A stretch of DNA of 64,000 bases, taken from positions 966,001 to 1,030,000 of the forward strand of contig CALNXK010000079.1 in assembly GCA_942486035.1 (NCBI GenBank), given 5' to 3'. The position numbers and the translations under genes were made by a program. The DNA comes from Porites lobata. Its lineage: Eukaryota > Cnidaria > Anthozoa > Scleractinia > Poritidae. Shown here one piece after another: positions 25,600 to 37,200 of the stretch (the first letter of the stretch is position 1; each line of letters starts with the position of its first letter). Below the pieces are notes generated by a model, which did not search any database, had not been told where the DNA came from, and worked only from the letters and a program-made list of their open reading frames with translations.

Positions 25600-28500
25600 T
25601 CATGAATCTTTTCTCCTGGAACGTATGCGATCAAAAACATTCTTCCAAATCTGTTTCCAGGTACCTACTATTCGTGAACTCAAACTATCATCAAACGTTT
25701 CTTTGGAACAAAGTTCTTTTTCTTCTTCAATCACATCCTCGTCTTTCACAACCGTACCAAGGCTTTCCACAGGTACCCCAATGCTCTTTAAAGATTTTGC
25801 ACCCAGAGAGGTAGCTACGGATCCTACGGTTGGAACATGTCTTAATTCCTGCTCTTCTTCATTTACTTTTGAAACAGCTTCATGGATAAAATGTTCAGGA
25901 AATTTGTTTTTGTATTGTTGAAGCCGCATCAACCATTCTAACCAGTAAGCTTCACAGATTTCCTGTGTCAGATGATGAACATGAGCTGGGTCACCATTTT
26001 CGTACGCAATAACTATCACTCCTTCACACACCTGTTAAATTCAACACAGGAGATAAATACATCCAGTATTTACAATGTAAACAACTCAGAAAAGCTTTTA
26101 TTCTCTTAAAGGATTACTTCATGCTCTAGTATAGGCGTATTATGGGCGGGCGAAAGCTGCTTGTTTATGTTGGTACTGTTGTAACCGCCTTCTTCGTTAT
26201 GACGGAGAAAGATTAGGGAGAGTAAAAATAGTAAACCTAAGGGTAGGTGCTAGGGCGAAAGAAGGAAAGAGGGGAGGGGGAGGGGGGGAAAAAGTTTTAA
26301 CATGCGCTTTCGCGAGTAAAACATACGCGCGCCCGAAGAAAACGCCTGCACTGCAGGCTAGCAGTCTCGTATATTTCTACTTCCAGGCCAAGAACTCATA
26401 GAATTTCAACCAAAGTTCACCTTACAGATAAGTCTCCTTTAATTATTAAATTTGTGAGCATAACTCTTTTTTTTTCACTCACAAAATGCGAGAGGGACTT
26501 TTTTTAGTTCAAATCCTACGTTGACCTCAAGCTAGGATTGTTTTTGGTAGCTCCTCTAGAGTTCAATCCCCTGACTTTGCTTGTAACTAGCCAATTGGGT
26601 TTCCTCCTGCCAGTTGGGATTCTCAGCCTTGCAATATTTACTTCAGTTATTTGCGTCAAATATTTGCTCAGCCCTAGAAGCCTTTGTGTCATAAAATACT
26701 GAGGGTGTGCTATATTACTTGTCTATCGGTGGTAAATTACAATGGAACCTCAATATAACGAACCTCTATATAATGAATGATTTTCTCCGACCCCAGTAAC
26801 AGTAAAATATATCAAAAAGAACCTCGGTATAATGAAACCTTGTTATAGCAAACTAATTTTGCCAGTCCCTTGGCCCTTGTTGTATCGAGGTTCCACCGTG
26901 ATGGTAGCCTGCGTGTGTGGCAGGCGCAAAAAGGGGAAAGGCAGGTGTACCATTCGCACTGTTCAGTCACTTTGCTCTATCTTAACTAAAGTACCAAACA
27001 AAACTTTAATTTTCCATGACCTTCCAGGCCTGGAAATGAAATTCTTAAATTCCATGATCTCCCAGGTTTTCCATGACCCATACAAACCCTGTTTCCTTGT
27101 TGAATTGCTGGAATAAACCCTGCGTCAGAATGGGATTGGAGCCCAAAGTAATTTTTGACACTTGATAAATTAGAAGGAAACTGGGCCCCAGTTAACTTTC
27201 ACAAAAAGACCTCTGGGGCTGTAGAAGGGACAAGGAAAAAATTGGCCAATGGCTAACCAGTGTATCCCCAGTAACGGTCCCAGAAACAATGACAGGACAT
27301 ATTTCTGCACCAGTCCCATTCTTATTTCTAAAGTGGTCAATAGGCAATTTGCACTATAAAAGTGGTCATGTGACATTGTTTTTATGTAATGAAAATTATA
27401 TGATTTTGCCTTCGAAAAACGATTAGTGGGTCACATCTTGAACAAAATAATAGTGATTTGGTTTTTCAAACCTGCACCATTTTCTTAAAATGACTAAGGT
27501 CGTTGCTGGTCATGTGACCAAAGTGTGATTTTTAAAATTATGAATTACCTCTCTCTGGACACAAATTTTGCACTTAAACTTCAAGGAAAATGTTGAAAGA
27601 TGATGTGGTAATGTTTACAGAACATCTTAGCACAACTATCAAACGTTTAACAAGATATAAGCCAAAAGCAGTTTTGGCCGCCATGTTGGAGGGCAAGAGT
27701 ATGCCCTCCAACATGCCGGCCAGTACAAATCATACTACTTTGTTGAAAAATCAAAGCGTCATAAAATATCTCCCTTAAAGGCGTTTCCTCTCAAATTTCG
27801 GGTGTAAGATAATTCTTATGTGCTCTGTCAATTTTTAGCAGCATGAAGATTCCAAGTCATTGTTTAAAGGAAGCATTGGTCACGCGACCTTTTAGTGCAA
27901 GTGGTCTATTTGTTCCAGATGTGAAGGGGTTCACCTTGAAGAAAATAATAGTATTTAGCATCAAGTTGGAAAAAGTACCTGAAAGGGGTAATTACTGTCA
28001 TAATTCACTGCACCGGCATAAGCTGCCAGTTGCTGAGGATAAGAGTAGCAGTCTTTGAGGTTTGTTTTGTGCTTCACAGAAGTCTTCCAGTCGATTACAC
28101 TGAGTGTACCCTTATATTCTGCAATAAGATCCAGTGTTCCTGCATATCCTAACAATGGATGTACTACGCCACTCTCAATGGCAACAACATTTGAGATGTC
28201 TGGTAGAACATGACTAATACTCTTCCAATATCCTGCATTGGGCTCCCCTTCCACTATGATTGGTGTTTCCTTGTGTTTGAAGAAATGTTGGACATCCTGC
28301 CAATAAACAATGTCCACATTAGAGCATCAGTTATTATAGGAAATTACAATCAACATTTTCTCATGGTGATTTAACCTCACTATTAGCCTGCAAGAGCGGG
28401 CATTTTTTTGACAGAAACTCAGAGGTAGTAAGATCATGGCCGCCATCTTAAATACAAAAAGAAAGGCTCCCCTGTTCCACCCCCTCCTCTATTTTAAACC

Positions 28501-31500
28501 CACCAACCTCTTCCTTGAAATCAGACACTTTGACTGGCCCCAACTCTCTGTTAGTTTCAACGTCCAAGATGCGTCATCACTCACAATGCAAAACAGGGCT
28601 GTCATTAAGAGCCGGGGGCTAGGGATTTTCCCCAGCTACTATAAATGTGGCTCACGGCTACTTTCATTGGGAAATAGAAAGAAAAGAGACTCAAAAGAAA
28701 TCCCTAAGTGTTTGATTTCCCGCCTACTTGTTGTTTTTACCCGGCAAATTGAAATCTTGGTGACAAACCCTGCAAAATATGCCTGCTTTGCAGGCTACCT
28801 TGCTATCAATAAGTAATTTTTTGTGGATTGGGTGGGGGCACCCCACATGGGGCCTATGAGTCCCATTCTGATTCTTGCCAATTCCCTTGGCCCTCGGGTA
28901 AGTCTGTGTAATTCCTATATTTTGGTAAGTCAAGTTTGGCAAATTTCAAATTTTATGTTATGTGCCATATCAATAAAACCAAAGTTTCTTTACATTCTAA
29001 TCAGGGCTTTTGATAGGTCACCAAAAGAGTCAAATTTTGAGGGATTTTCAGGGACATATTCAAGGAAAAATTGGCTGATTTTGTGGGAATTTTTGTGGCA
29101 AACCTTGCCTAAAAACAATCAGTAAAAAATTGGCCAATTTTGTGGGAATTCTCACAGCAAATTTCGCTAGAAATTGATCAGTTTTGTGCTGACCAGACCG
29201 GCATTTTTAATGTTTTCTTAACAGAGATCATCATTTGCTATTTCAACAACAATATGGTCCAGAAATGAGCCAATTGCAAAGCTTTTAACTTCATGGCTAG
29301 TGCCCAGCTTTTCGCAACATAACCTATGCCTGGTAGTTTTGGAACATTGTTTGCTCATTTCAGTGACGAAGTTTCATGATCGCTTACGCTCACATAAACA
29401 GCCCCAATAGCTGAGATAAGTTTCAAATATGTTGTACAGACATGTATTTGACAATATTTCTAGTAAATTTCATGGTATTTTGCATGTTTTTGTGAATTTT
29501 GTGGGATTTCACAGACTACCTGAATTTCACAGCTCTGCGATTGCACAAACAAGGACATGTGGACATTTATTTCCAACAACAAAGTATGATAAGTGTTAAG
29601 CACCCAAAAGAAAACAACTCATTGTACTTACTTTTCAATCCCAAACTGGGGCTCTGAATGTGTTGACAATGACATAAACCATAGTTAATACAGTAAAAAC
29701 TCACATATAAGAACCTAGTGATTTAAGAACCTTCAGGCTAAAATTTGGCTTTTAAATACCCAACAATATAAGAACCTGCTCAGCCTAGCAAAGAAAAATA
29801 GGTTCTTATACAAAAAAGTCACTCCAATTTTGATGGTCAAGATTCTTGATTTTAATTTTGTGAGAAACTTTTGACAAAAGGTTATCGTGTATATACGTTT
29901 TCTTTGATTTACATTTGTTTGGATTTTCACTAAAAGTATGTTTTCCATAAAGCTACCCTGAAATACGAAATTCAAAATCTTAATATCTTAGTCAAAAAAA
30001 AAATGAACCTAAGAGCGTAATCAGCCTGAATTGTGAAAAACTACCCTAAAATATAAGAACCTGTTCATCCTGACCTAGAAAATTCTAGGCTCTTAAATGT
30101 GGGTTTTTACTGTACCAAGAAAAACCAAGGGGAATGTATCCTAAAATGATTAGTGTATAGTAGTTTCAGATAAGTTGGGCAGATAAAATATTGTGTAGCC
30201 TGAGAAAAGAGCTGGCATTTTGTGACACTAACACTGGTTTCTCTGACAGGTGAAATGACATCTGGGCAAAGAATACAGAAATTCCATACCATGATGTATC
30301 ACCACCCAGAACTGGGTAGTGCTTCTGACTGGCTGAAAATTTGCTTCAACCAATCAGACACACTACCCAAGTCTGGGTAGTGATATATCATCAGTATGGA
30401 ATTTCTGTGCTAATTTCTCAGACCTCATTTCGCGGGGAGACCAATGGAAGCATCACGAAATATTGGCTGTTTTCTCCGACCAAATTTGTGCAGTACTTAC
30501 ATGATGAAATAAAGTTCCTCTTCTCGAAATACTTTTCTTCTTTTCCTTAAACTTTTCTTTGCCCAACTCAGAAACTTGACTTTTTGCCCAGTTCTTCAAA
30601 GCAAAAAATTCACTTGGAGGCTTGGTTTGACTGAGAATTGATGTTACACTGCAAAATTTGTCAAGATATATTCTGCCACCATCCTTCACTTTTTTGCTGC
30701 CAAGATGGATTGAAAGTGGAGAGATCGAAAGAGAAGAAAGGACATCATGATTTACAGTCTTGGTGTGATTTATAAAAGGACAATAAATTTCACTTTCAGT
30801 AATATCTATATCTTGAACATCCTGACTTGGATTACTCTGAAACAGATAGAAAAAATGTTTCATGCTAGACTGAAAAACAAACAACTTTTTGTATAGGCCT
30901 GAATGGCCAAAGGACCTGTCCTTGCTCCATTAGTAATAATTTCATAAATACTTTGTGAAGTGAGTGAGTAGCCCAGAAGGGGTACTCTGGATTTCAAGTG
31001 ATGGGGATGATCAAATGGGGGCAAAAATGAAAATTCAAAAAAACCTCTGGTCCAAAAGTTAACCCCCAAAAATCCCATGCTGAATTTCCGAGCCCTAAAA
31101 AAGCCACAAAACAAGTTTGGTCATAACTTATTCACAAAACTTCGCAGGCACTAACACAAATTTTCAGATTGTTTTGAATGCCCGCAAAAATCCTTAGCTA
31201 AATCAAGCCACCCAAACAAAATACAGTCAAACCTCTTTAATACGGATACCAAAGGGACAGAACCAATTATCCGTTTTACAGAGGTGTCCGTATTTAATAT
31301 AGAGGTAGGGAAAGTAGGATTTTTGGCATTTCTGGTACCAAACAAACTGTCTGTAAAAGAGAGGTGTCCATATTACAGAGGTGTTAGTAAGGACAGGTTA
31401 GACTGTTCTTGCCAAAATTTCCCTAAAGTATCCCTACTTAAATCAAGCAACCCAAAAACGTACTTGACAAATTTTCCTCCCCCCAAAAAATCCTTGGATC

Positions 31501-31988
31501 ATCCCCGTCACTTGAAATCCAGAGTACCCCCTTGGGTGAGTAGTTGTGTAGCAACTCTTTTAAGCCCGTAATTTTAGTCAGATGTGTTAGTGTGGCAGGT
31601 GTTAGTCCTTTGCAATATTGTGCATTTTTTTCTGATTGTTTTTCTGTTCTTTGTAAGGGTAGATAGACATTTATAAGAGATCCTTCAAGAGCTAACTGTA
31701 CCCAGATCTCCCATGACCACGAATCATGTAGAGTATATAAGCTTTAGGCACAAAATTAGCGGTCATGTTAACCTGCGATCAGGCGATTTTTTTTTTTTGG
31801 CGGGGGGAAAAAAAGAAAAAAAAGAGAGGAACAGTGCCTTCTCCAGTTGAAACATTAATCGCACAAAAGTGGCATGTTTTGCTCACCTTCTTAGGAAAAC
31901 TCATCTTAAACTGCCATACGACACGACGCAAAATAAGCCTGCTTAACTCGCCCCTGCACAAACCCCTGCACAGCTCGTCCAGAGACAT
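25600..31988 (-). CDS. MGME1: MGME1-like mitochondrial genome maintenance exonuclease, four exons, complete
   Basis: Exons on the minus strand: 31988-31887, 30836-30501, 28296-27979, 26031-25600. All four join in phase 0 for 395 residues; the human protein is 344. Exon 1 (34 residues, rich in Arg and hydrophobic residues, few acids after the start) looks like a mitochondrial presequence. Exon 3 carries the PD-(D/E)xK RecB-like nuclease core: E187, D202 in GTLDLIAEY, and D215/K217 in VIDWKTS. Exon 4 continues with VIVIAYENGDPAHVHHL and the YWLEWLMRL helix that closes the family fold. MGME1 is a single-strand DNA exonuclease that trims flaps and clears DNA ends during mitochondrial DNA replication. 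The 1.9-kb, 2.2-kb and 0.9-kb introns contain MITEs. The acidic C-terminal tail (residues about 300-395) is longer than in human and poorly conserved. Exon 1 and the promoter lie inside a TIR-bounded unit, described separately. Confidence 0.92.
28385..28798. mobile_element. Probable MITE with TAGCCTGCAA ends in MGME1 intron 2
   Basis: TAGCCTGCAAGAGCGGGCAT on the left and ATGCCTGCTTTGCAGGCTA on the right are imperfect inverted ends. It contains a 126-codon ORF (28436-28816) without recognisable domains, which I regard as repeat-derived. Confidence 0.5.
29691..30112. mobile_element. Tc1/mariner-type MITE in MGME1 intron 2
   Basis: Inverted ends CAGTAAAAACTCACAT (29691) and the complement of ATGTGGGTTTTTACTG (to 30112), flanked by TA on both sides (29689-29690, 30113-30114), the target site of Tc1/mariner elements. 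The interior has repeated ATAAGAACCT. 422 bp, no transposase. Confidence 0.82.
30195..30480. mobile_element. MITE, TAGCCTGRGAAA family, copy 2
   Basis: Same layout as 4685-4962: TAGCCTGAGAAAAGAG at the left, facing internal blocks AGAAATTCCATACC and GTATGGAATTTCTGTG, and CACTACCCAAGTCTGGGTAG in the middle. It ends 20 bp before the MGME1 exon 2 donor. Confidence 0.65.
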
Positions 31989-32198
31989 TTCCCGCCTTAA
32001 TCTGTAAATTTGGCGCCAACGAAGCTACTTCCGGTAAATTTTGATTGGCTCACGCTTGTCTGATGACGTGGCCGACATTGCCGTTGACAGATCCTTTAAT
32101 TAGGGGGCAGCAGACGAATTGACAAACAATTGTATCAGGCGTATTTCTTTTCCCCCCGCCAAAAAAAAAAAAAAAAAAAATCGCCTGATCGCAGGTTA
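31769..32198. mobile_element. TIR-bounded unit with 9-bp duplication enclosing MGME1 exon 1
   Basis: TAACCTGCGATCAGGCGATT at 31769-31788 returns as its complement at 32179-32198, both followed inward by a T/A run and GGCGGGGGG (TIR about 40 bp). CGGTCATGT flanks both sides (31760-31768 and 32199-32207). A 9-bp duplication fits Mutator-like elements. Between the TIRs are MGME1 exon 1 (31887-31988) and its candidate promoter, and no transposase. Confidence 0.8.
31989..32100 (-). promoter_or_regulatory. Candidate MGME1 promoter
   Basis: Just upstream of the MGME1 start lie, reading + coordinates, an E2F-like palindrome TTTGGCGCCAA (32009-32019), an ETS/NRF-2-type ACTTCCGG (32027-32034), an inverted CCAAT box ATTGG (32044-32048) and a CRE-like TGACGT (32064-32069). 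ETS/NRF-2 sites are common in promoters of nuclear genes for mitochondrial proteins. No TATA box is seen. Site matches are by eye only. Confidence 0.45.
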
Positions 32199-32207
32199 CG
32201 GTCATGT

Positions 32208-33745
32208 TGAAACGCAGACCATACAGACTGCAGACTGCAGACTGCAGACTGCAGACTGTGCAGACTGAGTGTTTTTTTTTTACTTGTACCTTAATTTTCT
32301 AGCAAAATGTTTACTATAGTTTCCTGCCTCCTCTCATTATGTGCACTGTGCATCAGCATCGTATGTGCACTAATGTGTACCTGCAAGGGTCATGGGTAGG
32401 AAATGAGAAAATCACGGGCTCATGTTTACCGGCAGATGTAAAAGCAGTTTCACGTGCTTTTAGCTGCACCGCTTTCACGCAGGAGCGAGCATGGTAGAGG
32501 AAGGTAAGCTGTTTCTTTCTGTAACTGTATTATATTGCCACGATTATTTATTTTTTTAGTAGAAGAAGCTTTTTCAGGTTAAGTGACGTAAAATAAAACC
32601 CTTTTCGGCTTCCTACAATGGCTACGAGAGAGACATTTCCTCAATTTCCTTGATTGTTGACCGATCGTCTTTGGTTTCAGTCTGTAATTATTCAAACCGG
32701 TGACTTGCTGTCATTTCTTCAAAATCTTACAGATACTGATGTCATCGTTGTTAGCTCGGGATATCAAACCGAGACGATTGAGAGATGGGCCTTGCTTTAA
32801 AATTATGTGTAAATAAACCAATGGTATATCTACCTACAAATTTAATATTCTGATTTCCACGTGTTTGCATGGCGGTTCCGGAAGGGTCAGAATTAAGAGG
32901 AGAAGGGCAGCGACTTGAAACTTCTCACAGATAATATTCAATGAAAATTAAGACAAAATTTACCTAAAATACACGGCGGGGGATCTAGTTCACCTTCGAA
33001 TTGTACAAATAATGCATTTGTTACTAATGAACTATTTAGTTTTGGAGCTGCATAAACAAGAACCATGATACTTGAACAAGATTGTCGGTTTCAAACCACT
33101 ACCACTTTAATATTGGCGTGAATGCATGGAGCAAATACAATTGTCGATTCCCGAGTGAAAACCCGCCCAGAAGGACGCTCTTGAGAATCAAATAAAAAAA
33201 ATACATAAACAAAAGTCTTACCCGAATCTTCCAAGCTAACAACGATGACATCGGTATCCGTAAGACAGCAAGTCACTGGTTTGAATTACAGAATGAAACC
33301 AAAGATGATCTATCAACAATCAAGGAAATGTCTCTCTCGTAGCCGTTGCAGGAAGCCAAAAAGGGTTTTATTTTAAGTCACTTAACCTGAAAAAGCTTCT
33401 TCTACTAAAAAAATAAATAATCGAGGCAATATAATACAGTTACAGAAAGAAACAGCTTACCTTCCTCCATCCTGCTCACTCCTGTGTGAAAGCGGTGCAG
33501 CTAAAAGCGTGCAAAACTGCTTTTACATCTGCCAGTACACATGAGCCCGTGATTTTCTCATTTCCTACCCATGACCCTTGCAGGTACAAAATCAGTGCAC
33601 ATATGATGCTGATGTACAGTGCACATAATGAGAGGAAGCAGGAAACTATAGTAAAAATTTTACTAGAAAATTCAGGTACGAGTAACAAAATAACACTCAG
33701 TCTGCACAGTCTGCACAGTCTGCAGTCTGCATGGTCTGCGTTTCA
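32208..33745. repeat. Large inverted duplication with about 0.5-kb arms
   Basis: The left arm (about 32208-32770) and right arm (about 33238-33745, inverted) share long identical stretches, for example around CAAGGGTCATGGGTAGGAAA and AGTAGAAGAAGCTTTTTCAG, separated by about 470 bp of unique sequence. The arm tips carry short tandem CAGACTG units (32224-32265; complement at 33700-33735). It looks like a foldback transposon; the right-arm ORF (33476-33688, minus, 70 codons with a hydrophobic segment) has no recognised domain. Confidence 0.82.
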
Positions 33746-34159
33746 AGATGACTGCAAAATTAGCCAAATGGGCTAATTTTTAAAAAGAAATGAAACCAAG
33801 AACGCCAAAGAAAAATCATCTAAAAGAGAAGTGTTTCAGTGTAGAAATTTTAGCACATATAGCCCAAAAACAAAGACCTATATCTAGTTATCGCTTCATA
33901 ATTTATGTGACCTAAGACATTTTGCTGCGGGAAAGGAACTTTAACATATGTCTAGAATGCACACTGATACGTCCTAGCATGGGAAGTTACAATTAATGTT
34001 CTGATTTAAAAGCCTACCTTTTTCTTGCTGCGAGTTCGCTTAAACCGAAAACCACATCGATGCCAACATATTAACTTTCTGGGACAACCAGATGTTCTTT
34101 TAATCAACATTTGAGCCATTTTAAAGACATACATTCAGGAAAACATTCGAGCAGGGAAA

Positions 34160-34290
34160 GCTCCTCTGTTTTCCGCCATCTTTGTTTTTTGAAAACTGCG
34201 AGAGACTGGGACTTGAAAAAAGTTTAGCAACTTTTAATTTGGAGACTGGGCGAGACTTTGATTCCTCCCCGGCAAGATGGCGGGGGATTA
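34160..34290 (+). promoter_or_regulatory. YY1-like motifs around the Rab start
   Basis: CCGCCATCTTTG at about 34175 and its inverse AAGATGGCGG over the start codon (34274-34283) match the YY1 consensus, a common feature near starts of TATA-less animal genes. By-eye match only. Confidence 0.3.
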
Positions 34291-37200
34291 CGACTATGTT
34301 TTTAAAGTTCTTGTTTTGGGGGATAGCTCTGTTGGAAAGTCAAGTCTTATCAAGAGATTTCATTCGAATGTGTTCGATCAAAAACTTCCCACAACCATAG
34401 GTGTCGACTTTTTCATCCACGATATGGAAGTTGATGGAAAGAAAGTCAAGGTTAGTTGCCAGGTGTATTTTTTTGCTTTACGTACTCAGCACGTTTCAGC
34501 AGCCTGAAGGCCCAGGATTTTGCTTTACCACGCATCCATAATGTATACTTTAGTTTTAAAATGTAGTTTGTAAGCTCGAGTGCATAATTACCACTCGAAA
34601 TGATTTTGTTAAGAATTGGTGTGGTCAGTCCTTCAGGGCTGTCAACCCCCCTTGTCTTCAAATATTAGTGTGTTTACCCAACAGGACGGCAGAAAGAAGA
34701 GGACGGCAAAACGCCTGTGCGTGACAAACGTGACAGGCCTGTTACGTATGTGTTTTGTGGTTGATCTTCACTTAAGTTAATGTGGTCTGGTCTTTTACAA
34801 AAAGACTTTGTTAAAGGAGGGTGAAGCACGGCGGAAAAGTTGTTCAAACAAAATTATTGTCACGCTCGTCATACAAAGTTTGCTGTCTTCTTTCTTCTCC
34901 TGTCCTGTTGCATAAGTTCACTATTGTCAATAATTGATAGAGATGATAGATGACGTCATAACGCACGGCTCATGACGTCATCTGTGCAACAAAATACTCG
35001 TTGACCCGGATTGTCATGACCTTGCCATGACACAAAAGCGCAAAAGAGATGTTTGTTGGCATTGTTCTTGCGAAGTAAATTAAGGTCTGTGTTGCGATTT
35101 TATGATTTTGTCAGGCGTGCAGCAGGAACAACGCGCCATGGATCACCGAGCAAAAGTGTGATCTTGCTTTGTTCAGAAATATGTCTCTCTATCGGTTTGG
35201 GCGAATGCAGTTGCCTAAGAACAAAACAGGGTGTGAGCAAAACCACCACAAACCTGACCCGATTGCTTTAGCGGCTGTTTAAGAGGTCAAGAAATGCTTT
35301 AAGCAATAAATTTCGAAGGTAGAAGTACCTTTTATAGAAAGTGGATGTGATTTGGACCATTAGCTTCAATAAAAAAACAGCAGTGAAACCTTATTGGTCA
35401 GCCAGAAGAGAGCTCACTTACTGCACATGGGATACTCCTGAAGTCAACAAGAGTTGTCGTGCCGTCAGCCATGAAGCTGCAAGTTTTGGATAAGATACAC
35501 GAAGGGCACCAGGGAATAGTCAAGTGCAGAGAACGTGCAAAGACCTCTGTTTGGTGGCCTGGCCTCAGCTGTGAAGTTTATTTAGTAGTGAAGTACGTAT
35601 TTCTCACGCTATATCGAGGTGGCTGCTATGCAAAAGACCACCAAATCGCATGAAGTTATCAGAGCCCTCAAGGCAATTTTTGCAAGGCATGGAATCCCTG
35701 AAGAAGTAAGAAGTGACAATGGCCCACAGTATACATCACCCGAATTCACTCATTTCGCAAAAGAATGGGGTTTCAAGCATACAACAAGTAGCCCCCGTTT
35801 CCCACAGTCTAATGGTGAAGCAGAGCGTGCAGTAGAAACCACCAAGTCACTGCTGAAGAAAGAAAAAGATAGATCCAAAGGACTGTTGGCGTACAGGTCT
35901 ACCCCGCTTGCTTGTGGATATTCACCATCTGAACTACTCATGGGAAGGAAACTGACAAACACCATCCCAACATTCCACACTGTTCTAAATCCAAGTTGGC
36001 CAGATATGGACAAGCTAAGTGAAAAGGGAAGCAGGAAGCAAGGAAACTCAAAGGCTGAACTTCAATCAACGGCACAATGCCATTCCCTTGAGATCAGTCT
36101 AACCTGGTACTCCAGTGCACATCAAAGATATGGGAACCACTGGTACAATAGCTGGAGCAGCAGAAACACCTAGATCCTATTTGGTAGAGACAGAGAAAGG
36201 CACAGTGAGACGAAACCGTTCTCATGTCAACCCAATCCCTACCAACAAGCCAGCGTCGCCCAGTGTCTTGGACGAGCCAGTTTCACCTAGTGTTGAGAAG
36301 AAACAAGCCCGAGACAAGGCATTGACTCCCTTGAAGCAACTCCCATCACCTTGTCTTTCATCTAGACTAAAGAGACTCATTAGACCCTCTCTCAAGTTAC
36401 AAGAGAGCCTTGGACTTTGTTGAACATTGAACTTTAGTTTTAAAGACACTTTGAAACTTGTGCTTGAACTTTGTTTTTATTTAGTTTCACAAACACTTAA
36501 TTATCACATATGGTAGATTTTAGTTCCATACCCAAGTTGTATGTTACTTTACAATATCTCAAAACGGAGATATGTTGTGTTATTGAACTTTGACCTTTCA
36601 TGTGTCATGCGTGTGTTGTTCAGTTTTTAGGGATGCGCACTACAGGAATAGAGGAGAAGAATAACATGGCAGTCTCATGAACACACGCTGTTGTCTCTTG
36701 AATAACTCGACATGAAATGCATTTGTAAATTCATTTTTCACTGTCAATAGCAGAATTATTTTCCTGAAACATATCTTTGAACTTGTGTTTAAGACAGCTT
36801 GATCAGCTTTAAACGACATTTGCCTGCGGAAGTTTCATGGAAAAGGCCTTAAATCAAATGCTTTTCCTCACACTAGCCTATTCATCCTTAGTAGTGTAGT
36901 GGTGAGGAGATATCACACCAAATGGAAGTTGCGGGGTTTGATTCCTATTTTTTTTAAACTTTTCTTTTTTTCTTTCTTTTTTTTCGTTGTTTTGTTTTGT
37001 TTGCTTGTTTTTTTTTATATTAGCCCATCCTCTTTTTTTTTCTCCATTTACCGTCATCCGACCAACCCAAATTTTTGGCATTTTCAAAAGAAAAAAAAGT
37101 AACGATGTAGTTACAGCATTTTTCACTTGAAATAATTCTTTTAATCTGAAAAATGAGCATAGTAACAGCATAGAGAAAAACACGAACATTTTTCACAGTA

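Noticed and set aside
36899..37189. ORFs across 36.9-37.2 kb
   Set aside because: Translations of low-complexity T-rich sequence in the Rab intron.
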